Shown: positions 1-8,407, counted from the stretch's first letter. The stretch is 64,000 nt of DNA from Planotetraspora sp. A-T 1434 (GCF_025420585.1 NZ_JAOEGB010000002.1:1-64000), one strand, 5' to 3'. Made by a program: numbers and translations. The notes: generated from the sequence alone by a model not told the origin.

Positions 1-47
1 CAGCCTGTGTAACACGACGAGCCCTTCAGAGCACGGAAGACCCCGGC

Positions 48-79
48 GAGGCGCATCCGCGAAGTGGATGCGCCTCTTT
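48..79 (+). terminator. Rho-independent-like terminator
   Basis: An 11-bp perfect inverted repeat (GAGGCGCATCC at 48-58 with GGATGCGCCTC at 66-76) encloses a 7-nt loop and is followed by TTT. This is the form of an intrinsic terminator for a plus-strand gene that ends left of the window. Positions 80-202 show no gene or other clear signal. Confidence 0.7.
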
Positions 80-202
80 CCGAAGCCGACCTGGCCCAAG
101 CCGCTCCGGCCCGACTCGGCCTGTCGTTGCCCGAGAAGAGGAGCACTGCGGCGCCCGGAGCCCAAAACAACGAATAGCTTGCCCTGATCTACCCGAGTTG
201 AG

Positions 203-1375
203 TCAGCTGGACGGTAGCGAGGTGGCCCGGCGGCTGAGGTTCGTGCCGACCTGAGTGCGGCCGGGCGTGGACGGTGACTCCTCGATCCGCGTCTCCTCCA
301 CGCGGAGCCGGGGGATGGTCTCCGGGTACTTCTCGCGGATGAACGTGACGAGGTGCTCGCGGATGTCGCACCGCAGGTCCCAGGCGCTCGGCGAGTCGGC
401 GGCGCTCATCAGCGCGCGCAGCTCGACGAGCCCGGCCGGTGTGATGTCGGTGACCTGGAGGGTCCAATCCTTCTGGTCCCAGAGCGGGTTGGCCCGCAGA
501 GCGTGGTAGAGCTCCGTGCGGAGCTCCTCGACCGGGACGGACCAGTCCACGCGGAGGTAGACGCTGCCGAGGATCCGGCTCTCGTGCCGCGTCCAGTTCT
601 CGAACGGGTTGGTGGTGAAGTAGGACACCGGGAGGATGAGCCGCCGCTCGTCCCACAGCCGGAGGGCCACGTAGGTGAGGGTCAGTTCCTCGATGCGGCC
701 CCATTCGTCCTCGACGACGACCACGTCGTCGAGGCGGATCGCGTCGCTGAAGGCGAGCTGCAGCCCGGCCAGCATGTTGCCCAGCGTGGACTGGGCCGCG
801 ACACCGGCCACCACTCCGGCGATCCCGGCGGACGCCAGGAGCCCCGCCCCGAGGGCCCGCACCTGGGGGAAGGTGAACAGCATGGCGCCCAGGGCGACGA
901 TCACCACCACGGCCGCCGAGATCCGGCGGACCAAGGTGATCTGGGTGCGGATCCGGCGGGCCCGGCGGTTGCGCTCGCCCTGGACGTGCAGCAGGCGGTC
1001 CAGGACGACGTCGGTGACGGCGTAGGCCGCCTGGATGACGAGCCACGTCACGCAGGTGATCAGCAGCAGCGTGAACAGGTGCTGGAGAAGGCCGTGGGCC
1101 GCGGGCAGGGACATGTCCGGCGTGTAGACGGCGTTGGCGGTCACCAGCACGGCCGTGGCGAACCCCGGCCAGGTGCACCGGCGCACGACCGGGCCGGCGA
1201 GCGCCCATCGCTCCCCGATGAGTCGCGATTTCAGCACTCGCCTGATGAGCTCCACCGCGATGATCGCGGCGACGACGGCGATCGCCATGACTCCCCAATC
1301 CCACAGGGTGCCCCAATCCCACAGGGCTTCGGAATTCCACGCGGCCGACAGGACGGCGCCCCCCTTCGTCGTCAT
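203..1375 (-). CDS. MscS-family small-conductance mechanosensitive channel
   Basis: 390-residue integral membrane protein of the MscS family, expected to open under membrane tension and release solutes during hypo-osmotic shock. Hydrophobic helices lie near residues 27-47, 70-125 and 150-200. The pore-lining helix and beta domain are seen in the stretch running from 'AGVVAGVAAQSTLGNMLAGLQ' into 'AIRLDDVVVVEDEWGRIEEL', which is diagnostic. The C-terminal tail is short and hydrophilic. ATG start at 1375. It lies 28 bp downstream of nrdB on the same strand, so it may be read from the nrd operon. Near the N-terminus six codons (LWDWGT/LWDWGV) are duplicated in tandem; the DNA repeat is CCCCAATCCCACAGGG at 1293-1308 and 1311-1326. 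Confidence 0.88.
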   Translation of the reverse strand: MTTKGGAVLSAAWNSEALWDWGTLWDWGVMAIAVVAAIIAVELIRRVLKSRLIGERWALAGPVVRRCTWPGFATAVLVTANAVYTPDMSLPAAHGLLQHLFTLLLITCVTWLVIQAAYAVTDVVLDRLLHVQGERNRRARRIRTQITLVRRISAAVVVIVALGAMLFTFPQVRALGAGLLASAGIAGVVAGVAAQSTLGNMLAGLQLAFSDAIRLDDVVVVEDEWGRIEELTLTYVALRLWDERRLILPVSYFTTNPFENWTRHESRILGSVYLRVDWSVPVEELRTELYHALRANPLWDQKDWTLQVTDITPAGLVELRALMSAADSPSAWDLRCDIREHLVTFIREKYPETIPRLRVEETRIEESPSTPGRTQVGTNLSRRATSLPSS

Positions 1376-1403
1376 GGTGGTCCCTTTGCCCTCTTATGCG
1401 CCT

Positions 1404-2402
1404 TTAGAACGACTCGTCGAAGCTGACGTCCCCCTCGACGGCGACCTGATAGGCGGAGACCCTGCGCTCGAAGAAGTTCGCCAGCTCCTGGACGTCCTGG
1501 AGCTCCATGAAGGCGAACGGGTTGGCCGTGCCGTACCGGATGGGCAGGCCGAGCCGGGCGAGCCGCTGGTCGGCGACGTATTCGAGGTACTGCCGCATCT
1601 GCTCCGCGCTCATGCCGTGCAGCCCGTCGCCGCAGAGATCGCGGGCGAAGGCCAGCTCGGCGGCGACCGCCTCCTCGATCATCAGGGTGACCTGCTCGCC
1701 GAGGTCGTCGTCGAAGAGGCCGGGCTCCTCGCGCCGCACGGTGTCCACGACGTCGAAGGCGAACTCCATGTGCATGGACTCGTCGCGGAACACCCAGTTG
1801 GTCCCCGTGGCCAGGCCCCCGAGGAGGCCGCGGGAGCGGAGCCAGTAGACGTAGGCGAAGGCGCCGTAGAAGAACAGGCCCTCGATGCAGGCCGCGAAGC
1901 AGATCAGGTTGAGCAGGAACCGCCGCCGGTCGTCTCTCGTCAGGAGGCGGTCGAGCCCGTTGATCGAGTCGATCCACCGGAAGCAGAACTCGGCCTTGTC
2001 CCGGATCGAGGGGATGTGCTCCACGGCGGCGAACGCCTTGGCCCGCTCGTCGTGGTCGGGCAGGTAGGTGTCGAGGAGGGTCAGGTAGAACTGGACGTGC
2101 ACCGCCTCCTCGAACAGCTGCCTGCTGAGATATAGCCGCGCCTCGGGGGCGTTGACGTGCTGGTAGAGGTTGAGCACGAGGTTGTTGGCCACGATCGAGT
2201 CACCGGTGGCGAAGAACGCCACGAGCCGGTTGATCAGATGCCGTTCGCCGTCGTTGAGCCTCGCCAGATCGGCCAGGTCGGAGTGGAGGTCCACCTCCTC
2301 CACGGTCCACGTGTTCCTGATCGCCGCGCGGAACCGCTCGTAGAACTCCGGATACCGCATGGGCCGCAAGGTCAGGTCCATTCCCGGATCGAGCAACATC
2401 AT
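1404..2402 (-). CDS. nrdB: Class Ia ribonucleotide reductase, beta (radical) subunit
   Basis: 332-residue R2 protein that carries the diiron-tyrosyl radical needed by NrdA to make deoxyribonucleotides. Visible ligands are D68 (TGDSI), E99 and H102 of the E-x2-H-x3-Y motif with the radical tyrosine Y106, E in CIEGLFF, and E and H of the later FRDESMHMEF motif. The presence of Y106 argues for class Ia rather than the tyrosine-less Ic type. I place the start at the ATG at 2402, which follows a good ribosome site (GGGAG, 5 nt spacing). A longer reading to 2474 would translate the intergenic repeat and is unlikely. It lies downstream of nrdA in the same direction, separated by 273 bp of repeats. 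Confidence 0.93.
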   Translation of the reverse strand: MMLLDPGMDLTLRPMRYPEFYERFRAAIRNTWTVEEVDLHSDLADLARLNDGERHLINRLVAFFATGDSIVANNLVLNLYQHVNAPEARLYLSRQLFEEAVHVQFYLTLLDTYLPDHDERAKAFAAVEHIPSIRDKAEFCFRWIDSINGLDRLLTRDDRRRFLLNLICFAACIEGLFFYGAFAYVYWLRSRGLLGGLATGTNWVFRDESMHMEFAFDVVDTVRREEPGLFDDDLGEQVTLMIEEAVAAELAFARDLCGDGLHGMSAEQMRQYLEYVADQRLARLGLPIRYGTANPFAFMELQDVQELANFFERRVSAYQVAVEGDVSFDESF

Positions 2403-2423
2403 CTTTTCTCCCTTCCTCTGGAG

Positions 2424-2669
2424 GTGATCATGCACAGGTTCCCGCGCATCCGGCATGACCTGCGCCGACCCCAATCGTGATCATGCAGAGAGTCCCGACC
2501 ATGCAGGTCTACCGGCGCACATGCCGTACGCGATCATGCACTGCCGGGGAGCTGCATGATCACGAATGGGGCAACCCCAGCGCACCCGGCGTTCGCGGGA
2601 AGGCGCGCATGATCACGCGCATGGTTGGCGCAGGTCAGCCGACCTTCGCGGGAATGTCTGCATGATCAC
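2424..2669. repeat. 53-bp phased repeat array A, mirror-symmetric (3 + 3 copies)
   Basis: Six copies of the 12-bp motif GTGATCATGCAC occur in the nrdA-nrdB gap. Three point rightwards (2424-2435, 2477-2488, 2530-2541) and three are reverse complements (2552-2563, 2605-2616, 2658-2669). Within each arm the step is exactly 53 bp. The two innermost copies face each other across 10 bp and can form a hairpin. Between motifs the 41-bp stretches are diverged but related: TTCCCGCG (unit offset 16-23) and TGACCTGCG (offset 33-41) recur. The outermost right copy ends 6 bp from the nrdA stop codon. No gene is visible here. See also 24883-24947 and 29755-29901. Confidence 0.92.
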
Positions 2670-2675
2670 GCGGAG

Positions 2676-4859
2676 TTATTGGCACGCTTCGCAGGTCTCG
2701 GGGTTTTCGAGGGAACAGGCGATCGCCTCGGCCTCGACGGCCGGCACGGACACCGTCGTCTGGGCGATCCGCGTCGCGGGGCGCGAACGGAGGTAATAGG
2801 TCGTCTTCAGGCCCGACCGCCACGCGTAGGCGTACATCGACGAGAGCTTGCCGATCGTCGGGGTGGCCATGAAGAGGTTCAGCGACTGCGCCTGGTCGAT
2901 GTACGGCTGCCGCGCCGCGGCCAGGTCGATGAGCGCCTTCTGCGGCAGCTCCCAGGCGGTCCGGTAGAGCGCCCGCAGCTCCTCCGGGATGCCGGGGATG
3001 TCCCGCACGGAGCCGTCCGCCCGCTTGATGGCGTCGCGCATGGCCTGGGTCCACAGCCCCCGGGCCTGGAGGTCACGGACGAGATAGCGGTTGACCTGGA
3101 GGAACTCTCCGGACAGGGTCTCCCGCTTGAAGACGTTCGACACCTGCGGCTCGATGCACTCGTAGCAGCCGGCGATGGACGCGATCGTGGCCGTCGGCGC
3201 GATGGCGATCATGAGCGAGTTCCGCAGGCCGGTCTCGGCGATCCTGGCCCGCAGCGCGGCCCACTCGCCGGGATGCCGCGGCGCGCAGGGGTAGTGGTCC
3301 AGGTGGAGCACGCCGTCCGAGGCCCGGGTCTCCTCGTAGGACGGATGGCGCCCCCGCTCCGCCGCCAGATCGGCCGACGTGCCGTACGCCGCGAGCGCGA
3401 TCTCCTCGGCGATCCTCGTCGACAGCGCCAGCGCCTCCGGCGAGTCGAACGGCAGGCGCAGCGCGAAGAACACGTCCGCCAGGCCCATCACGCCGAGACC
3501 GATGGGGCGCCACCTCCGGTTGGCGTCCTCGGCCTGCGGCGTGGGATAGAAGCCCAGGTCGATCGTCCGGTCAAGGAACCGTACGGCGGTGCGCACTGTG
3601 GCGCGGAGCCGCGCCCAGTCGAGATCCCCCGCGGTGAGGTGCGCGGCGAGGTTGACCGAGCCGAGGTTGCACACGGCCGTCTCGGCGTCGCTCGTCACCT
3701 CGAGGATCTCGGTGCAGAGGTTGGACAGGTGGATGACGTTGCGCGGCAGCGCGGTCTGGTTCGAGGTGCGGTTGGCGGCGTCCTTGAAGGTCATCCAGCC
3801 ATTGCCGGTCTGGGCGAGCGTCCGCATCATCCGGGCGTACAGCGCCCGCGCGGAGACCTGCCGGACGAACCGCCCGGAGTCCTCCAGCTCGCGATATTTC
3901 CGGTCGAAGTCGGCGCCCCACAGGTCGGTCAGCTCGGGCGCCTCCTTGGGGTCGAACAGCGACCACACCCCGTCGGCCTCGACCCGGCGCATGAACTCGT
4001 CCGGCACCCAGTTGGCCAGGTTGAGGTTGTGCGTGCGCCGGGCGTCCTCGCCCGTGTTGTCCCGCAGTTCCAGGAACTCCTCGATGTCCGCGTGCCAGGT
4101 CTCCAGGTAGACGCAGGCCGCGCCCTTGCGACGGCCGCCCTGGTTCACCGCCGCGACCGAGGCGTCCAGGGTCCGCAGCCAGGGCACGATGCCGTTGGAG
4201 AGCCCGTTCGTGCCCCGGATGAGGGAGCCCCGCGACCGGACCCGGGTCCACGAGACGCCGATCCCGCCCGCGTACTTCGACAGCCGCGCCACCTGGGCGT
4301 ACCTCTCGTAGATGCCCTCCAGCTCGTCGCGCGGCGAGTCGAGCAGGAAGCACGACGAGAGCTGCTGCCTGCGCGCGCCCGAGTTGAACAGCGTGGGCGA
4401 GCTGGGGAGATACGCCAGCGTCGACATCAGGCGGTAGAGCTCCGCCGCCTCGCCCACCGAGGACGACAGCCCGCAGGCCACTCGCAGGAGGAAGTGCTGG
4501 GGCCGCTCCAGCACGCCACGCGTGACCGGGTGCCGCAGCAGGTAGCGGTCGTAGACCGTCCGCAGGCCGAAGTACTCGAACCGGCCGTCCGCCTCCGGGT
4601 CGATCAGCGCGTCGAGCTCCGCCGCGTTGGCCGCCACGAATCCGGCGATCCCGTCGTGCAGGAGTCCCGCCTCGTGCGTCGCGGCGACCGACTCCGAGAA
4701 GCTCCGCACCCCGTGCGCGGCCACCTCGTCCGCGATCAGGCTGCCCAGCAGCCGAGCCGCGACCTTGGAGTTCTCCGGGTCGGTGACGACGCCGGCCGCC
4801 GCCTCCTCGATCGCCAGCCACCGGCTCTGCCGCGGATCCGCGATCGTCGTCTGTGTCAC
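2676..4859 (-). CDS. nrdA: Class Ia ribonucleotide reductase, alpha (catalytic) subunit
   Basis: 727-residue R1 protein that reduces ribonucleoside diphosphates together with NrdB. It shows the family core: the NLCTEI active-site cysteine region, 'NQGGRRKGAACVYLETWH', 'ATIASIAGCYECIEP' and the C-terminal CEAC redox pair that passes electrons from thioredoxin. The N-terminus runs from MTQTTIADPRQSRW into the R1 fold without the VxKRDG signature of an ATP cone, so canonical dATP feedback inhibition may be missing (inference). ATG start at 4859. The gene lies below a cobalamin riboswitch and two NrdR-like boxes. The stop codon (TAA, 2678-2676) is followed 6 bp later by the repeat array. Confidence 0.95.
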   Translation of the reverse strand: MTQTTIADPRQSRWLAIEEAAAGVVTDPENSKVAARLLGSLIADEVAAHGVRSFSESVAATHEAGLLHDGIAGFVAANAAELDALIDPEADGRFEYFGLRTVYDRYLLRHPVTRGVLERPQHFLLRVACGLSSSVGEAAELYRLMSTLAYLPSSPTLFNSGARRQQLSSCFLLDSPRDELEGIYERYAQVARLSKYAGGIGVSWTRVRSRGSLIRGTNGLSNGIVPWLRTLDASVAAVNQGGRRKGAACVYLETWHADIEEFLELRDNTGEDARRTHNLNLANWVPDEFMRRVEADGVWSLFDPKEAPELTDLWGADFDRKYRELEDSGRFVRQVSARALYARMMRTLAQTGNGWMTFKDAANRTSNQTALPRNVIHLSNLCTEILEVTSDAETAVCNLGSVNLAAHLTAGDLDWARLRATVRTAVRFLDRTIDLGFYPTPQAEDANRRWRPIGLGVMGLADVFFALRLPFDSPEALALSTRIAEEIALAAYGTSADLAAERGRHPSYEETRASDGVLHLDHYPCAPRHPGEWAALRARIAETGLRNSLMIAIAPTATIASIAGCYECIEPQVSNVFKRETLSGEFLQVNRYLVRDLQARGLWTQAMRDAIKRADGSVRDIPGIPEELRALYRTAWELPQKALIDLAAARQPYIDQAQSLNLFMATPTIGKLSSMYAYAWRSGLKTTYYLRSRPATRIAQTTVSVPAVEAEAIACSLENPETCEACQ

Positions 4860-4989
4860 GTGCTCTCCCTCGCGAACTCAAGGGCATCGTGAGACGGGCA
4901 CACCTCGGCACGAGCACGGCGGCGCCGTGCCGTACCGCGGCGGACCCTCCCGCGAGGCCCGGCGGAGTGCGCGCGAGCTCCGCGCGCAC

Positions 4990-5182
4990 GTCGCCGGCAG
5001 GTCTTCGGACTCGCGGGCATCCGGTACGGCTCTCGCCTTCCGGTCCTACTGGCCGTCGCTTCCCAGGCGCGTCTCATCGCGCCCAGTGCTCGGTTGACGG
5101 CGGTCGTTCCCGCTCACCGCTGCGGGGCAGTCCCGGACTCGCACCGGGTTCCCTCTTGCCTCACCCTGAGGTGAACCAGCAA
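4990..5182 (-). promoter_or_regulatory. Cobalamin (B12) riboswitch upstream of nrdAB
   Basis: Read on the minus strand, the leader has the conserved cobalamin-aptamer core: a GGTTCACCTC start, GGGAACCCGGTGCGAGTCC, GGGACTGCCCCGCAGCGGTG, and the terminal B12 box with GAAGACCTGCC (plus-strand 4996-5012). It lies about 130 bp before the nrdA start codon. In streptomycetes such elements repress the B12-independent class Ia reductase when cobalamin is available for the class II enzyme NrdJ; the same logic is inferred here. The 5' boundary is approximate. Confidence 0.93.
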
Positions 5183-5189
5183 CGTGTGG

Positions 5190-5236
5190 ATCCTACATCT
5201 AGTGCCATGCGACGCAACAACCCCTACAGGTTGTGT
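5190..5236 (-). promoter_or_regulatory. Tandem NrdR-like boxes in the nrdAB promoter
   Basis: Two 16-bp sites (5190-5205 and 5221-5236) resemble the NrdR consensus acaCwAtATaTwGtgt when read on the minus strand; their cores are CACTAGATGTAG and ACACAACCTGTAG. They are 15 bp apart, so centres are 31 bp apart, which is the usual spacing for cooperative NrdR binding. They lie just upstream of the riboswitch, where the nrdAB promoter must be. NrdR represses nrd genes when dATP is high. The individual sites are degenerate; the spacing is the stronger evidence. Confidence 0.65.
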
Positions 5237-5239
5237 CCG

Positions 5240-6205
5240 TCACATCAGCCCCAGGTCGCCGAGAACCTGCTTGGTACGGCCGGCCTCGTTGGTGAGCCAC
5301 TGCCGGAAGTCGTCCCCGGCGAGGCACATCGGCGTCCAGCCGTTACGGGCGCACGCCCGCCGCCAGGAGGGCGAGCCGTCCACGGCCCGGCAGAGATCGA
5401 GCAGCGCGTCGCGCTCCCGGTCTCGCAGCGTGCCGGGGCCGAGCAGGCCGAACCAGTTGGCGTAGACGAGGCGCACCCCGGATTCGACCAGGGTCGGCGC
5501 GTCCACCCCGGCCAGGCGCTCCGGCGACGAGACGGCCAGCGGCCGGAGCCGCCCGGCCCGGATGTGCCGGGCGACCTCCCCGTGGCCGCCGAACCCGATC
5601 GACGCCCGGCCGTCCAGCATCGCGGCGACCGCCTGAGGGCAGTCTCCGAAGGAGGTGTAGTGAAGCAGCCGCAGGTCCACGCCGAGCCCCTGGGCGGTCA
5701 GTCCGTAGAGCAGGTGGTCGGCCCCGCCCGGGGCCCCGCCCGCGACCTTGGGCCCGGACGGGTCGCGGAGCAGCGCGGCGGCGAAGTCGTCGAACGTCCG
5801 GAACCGGGAGTCCGGCGAGGTGACGAGCACCTCCCACTGGCCGGCCAGCCGGGCGAGGGGCGACGCGCCGACGGCGAAGGGCCGGGCTCGGTCCATCGCC
5901 GCGACGGCGATGAGGGCGGGATCCGCGACCATCAGGTCGCCCCGGCGCCCCGCCGCGACGAACCGCGCGACGGACGGCGTCCCGCTCCCGCCGTCGCTCT
6001 GCCGGCTCCTGATGTCCACCCTGCGCGCCCACTTGCGGCCCTCTATGAACGCCTTCAGCTCGCGGGCGAAGCCGTCGCACAGGTTGCCGGCGGACCCCGG
6101 GACGACGAGGGAGATGTCACCCTGCAAGGGCGGGCCGTCCGTCCCGCACCCGGCCGCGAGGGCCGCCACGCCCGCCCCCAGCACGAGAACCGCACGGCGT
6201 CGCAC
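5240..6205 (-). CDS. Bug/TctC-family solute-binding lipoprotein
   Basis: 321 residues with an N-terminal signal peptide ending in a lipobox (LAAGC, cysteine about residue 20), then a TctC/Bug fold: 'DISLVVPGSAGN', 'VAGGAPGGADHLLYG', 'SIGFGGHGEVARHIRAGRLRPLAV' and 'VDAPTLVESGVRLVYANWFGLLGP'. These proteins bind small carboxylates or amides outside the membrane and normally feed a TctAB permease, but no TctA or TctB gene is nearby, so this is an orphan receptor. GTG start at 6205. The stop codon lies next to the outer NrdR-like box of nrdAB. Confidence 0.85.
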   Translation of the reverse strand: MRRRAVLVLGAGVAALAAGCGTDGPPLQGDISLVVPGSAGNLCDGFARELKAFIEGRKWARRVDIRSRQSDGGSGTPSVARFVAAGRRGDLMVADPALIAVAAMDRARPFAVGASPLARLAGQWEVLVTSPDSRFRTFDDFAAALLRDPSGPKVAGGAPGGADHLLYGLTAQGLGVDLRLLHYTSFGDCPQAVAAMLDGRASIGFGGHGEVARHIRAGRLRPLAVSSPERLAGVDAPTLVESGVRLVYANWFGLLGPGTLRDRERDALLDLCRAVDGSPSWRRACARNGWTPMCLAGDDFRQWLTNEAGRTKQVLGDLGLM

Positions 6206-6305
6206 GTCGGCACCCTCCCCCAGAAGCCCCCGATACGGACAGAGTACGACTAATTACGCCATGTGACCATATTTCCGGCTTTTGGGATCTTTCAGGACCT
6301 AGGGC

Positions 6306-8123
6306 TCACTCCACGGTGACGCTCTTGGCCAGGTTGCGGGGCCGGTCGACGTCGCGGCCGAGGGCCACGGCGGCGTGGTAGGCGAAGAGCTGCAGCGGGA
6401 TCGTGAGCAGGATCGGGTCGAGCTCGTTCTCGTTCTTCGGGACCACGACGCAGTCGTCCGCCGCGTCGGCGGTCCGGTGACCGACCATCAGGATGCGCCC
6501 GTGCCGGGCCCGGATCTCCCCGAGCGTGGTCAGGTTCTTGTCGAGCAGCTCGTCGTCCGGGACGATCGCGACCGTCGGAAGCTCGGGACTGATGAGCGCG
6601 AGCGGGCCGTGCTTGAGCTCGCTCGCCGGATACGCCTCCGCGTGGACGTACGAGATCTCCTTGAGCTTCTGGGCGCCCTCGCGTGCCACCGGGTAGCCCC
6701 TGACCCGGCCGACGAACATCATGCCGGGCGCGTCGGCGTACTTCATCGCGAGCGCCCTGATCTGCTCCTCCTGGGTGAGGATCTCCTTGATCTGCTCGGG
6801 CAGCTTCCTGAGCCCCTCGCAGATCCGCCTGCCGTCGGCCGGGGACAGGTCCCTGACACGGCCCAGGTGGAGCGCGAGCAGCGCGAACGCGACCGTGGTC
6901 GAGGTGAACGCCTTGGTCGAGGCGACCGAGACCTCGGGGCCCGCGTGGAGGTAGACGCCGCCGTCGCACTCGCGGGCGATCGCGCTGCCGACCGTGTTGA
7001 CGATGCCGAGCACCCGGCCGCCCTTGCGCTTGAGCTCCTGGACGGCCGCGAGCGTGTCGTAGGTCTCCCCCGACTGGCTGATCGCGACATACAGCGTGTC
7101 GGGCTCGACCACCGGGCTGCGGTAGCGGAACTCCGACGCCGGCTCCGCGTCGGCGGGGATGCGGGCCAGCTCCTCGATGAGCTGGGCGCCGATCTGGCCC
7201 GAGTAGTAGGCCGAGCCGCAGCCGATGATCTTCACGCGGCGGAACGAGCGGGACTCGCGCGGGTCCATGTTGAGCCCGCCGAGGTGGGCGATGTGGAACC
7301 GGTCGTCGACGCGGCCGCGCAGCGTGCGGGCGACCGTGTCGGGCTGCTCGGAGATCTCCTTGAGGAGATAGTGCTCGTAGCCGCCGTTGTCGTAGTGGCC
7401 GGCGTCCCAGTCGACGGTGAACGGCTCCTTCGCGGTCTCCCGCGCGTCGCTCGTGAACGTGTGGAAGCCGTCCGCCTTGAGGACCGCGAGCTCGCCGTCC
7501 TCCAGGTGGACGACCTGCCGGGTGTAGCGGATCAGCGCGGCGACGTCGGACGCCGCGAACATCTCCTTCTCGCCGATGCCGAGGACGATCGGGCTGCCGT
7601 TGCGGGCGACCACAATCTCGCCGGGGCGCTGCGCGTCCACGACCGCGATGCCGTACGTGCCGACGACGCTCTTCAGCGCCCTGCGGACCGCCTCCTCCAG
7701 CGACTCGGTCTCCCTGACGGTGCGCCCGATCAGGTGGGAGAGGACCTCGGTGTCGGTCTCGCTGTCGAAGACGACCCCGTCGGCCTCCAGGCGGCGGCGC
7801 AGCTCGTCGGCGTTCTCGATGATGCCGTTGTGGACGACCGCGATGCGCTGCTCGTGGTCGAGGTGGGGGTGTGCGTTGACGTCGCTCGGGGCCCCGTGCG
7901 TGGCCCAGCGGGTGTGCCCAATGCCGAGCGTGCCCTTGAACCGGGACGGTACGGCTGCCGCCAGGTCGGCCACCCGGCCCTTGACCTTGCGCGTCCTCAG
8001 GCTCTTGGAGTTGACGACGGCGAGGCCCGCCGAGTCGTAGCCGCGGTACTCAAGGCGCTGGAGGCCTTCGAGCAGGATGGGCGCCGCGTCCTGTGGCCCG
8101 ACGTAAGCGACGATTCCGCACAT
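6306..8123 (-). CDS. glmS: Glutamine-fructose-6-phosphate aminotransferase (isomerizing)
   Basis: 605-residue GlmS, which makes glucosamine-6-phosphate from fructose-6-phosphate and glutamine, the first step of UDP-GlcNAc and cell-wall synthesis. The N-terminal class II glutaminase begins MCGIVAYVG, with Cys2 as the nucleophile, and has 'LEYRGYDSAGLAV' and 'GHTRWATHGAPSDVNAHPH'. Two SIS sugar-isomerase domains follow ('GCGSAYYSGQIGAQLIEELARI' and 'FVGRVRGYPVAREGAQKLKEISY'). The protein ends AKSVTVE as in the family. Full length, ATG start at 8123. A small gene lies immediately upstream (8 bp), probably in the same operon. Confidence 0.97.
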   Translation of the reverse strand: MCGIVAYVGPQDAAPILLEGLQRLEYRGYDSAGLAVVNSKSLRTRKVKGRVADLAAAVPSRFKGTLGIGHTRWATHGAPSDVNAHPHLDHEQRIAVVHNGIIENADELRRRLEADGVVFDSETDTEVLSHLIGRTVRETESLEEAVRRALKSVVGTYGIAVVDAQRPGEIVVARNGSPIVLGIGEKEMFAASDVAALIRYTRQVVHLEDGELAVLKADGFHTFTSDARETAKEPFTVDWDAGHYDNGGYEHYLLKEISEQPDTVARTLRGRVDDRFHIAHLGGLNMDPRESRSFRRVKIIGCGSAYYSGQIGAQLIEELARIPADAEPASEFRYRSPVVEPDTLYVAISQSGETYDTLAAVQELKRKGGRVLGIVNTVGSAIARECDGGVYLHAGPEVSVASTKAFTSTTVAFALLALHLGRVRDLSPADGRRICEGLRKLPEQIKEILTQEEQIRALAMKYADAPGMMFVGRVRGYPVAREGAQKLKEISYVHAEAYPASELKHGPLALISPELPTVAIVPDDELLDKNLTTLGEIRARHGRILMVGHRTADAADDCVVVPKNENELDPILLTIPLQLFAYHAAVALGRDVDRPRNLAKSVTVE

Positions 8124-8131
8124 ATCCGCTC

Positions 8132-8407
8132 CTATCCGTAAACGATCCGGCGGAGCTGGCGCAGGGACAGCTCCGGTGCCGCGACACGCCTTCCCGAAAG
8201 CTCGGCGGAGATCCTTGGAAAGATCTCGTCGTTGGTGAACCCCCTCAACTTGAGCTCGCCATGGCGCCGCCGCACGTACTCGTCGACGGGCTCGGCGAAG
8301 TACGCCAGAACGTCGGCGACCACACGTGCCGCCTCACCGGGGCCGAGCATGGTGGTCCTGGTGAGATGACCGATCAGATCTTCAAAGGGATGCCGTGCCG
8401 TGGACAC
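8132..8407 (-). CDS. Small conserved protein upstream of glmS, function unknown
   Basis: 91 residues from the GTG at 8407 (VSTARHPFEDLIGHLTRTT). The alpha-helical protein has a charged middle ('AEPVDEYVRRRHGELKLRGFTNDEIFPRI') and a C-terminal 'ELSLRQLRRIVYG'. I do not recognise a characterised domain. The 8-bp gap to glmS suggests co-transcription. An in-frame extension to 8584 exists but gives an atypical N-terminus, so the shorter form is preferred. Function unknown. Confidence 0.6.
   Translation of the reverse strand: MSTARHPFEDLIGHLTRTTMLGPGEAARVVADVLAYFAEPVDEYVRRRHGELKLRGFTNDEIFPRISAELSGRRVAAPELSLRQLRRIVYG

Noticed and set aside
2403-2474. N-terminal extension of nrdB to 2474
   Set aside because: The extra 24 residues translate the intergenic repeat (including VHDH from the motif), and the ATG at 2402 has a much better ribosome site.
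2424-2669. The evenly spaced motif array as a CRISPR array
   Set aside because: The conserved part is only 12 bp, the intervening 41 bp share motifs with each other rather than being unique, the arms are in opposite orientations, and no cas gene is in the window.
2625-4892. Long plus-strand reading of 755 codons opposite nrdA
   Set aside because: It is the antisense shadow of nrdA in very GC-rich DNA, with Arg/Gly/Pro-rich composition and no known domain.
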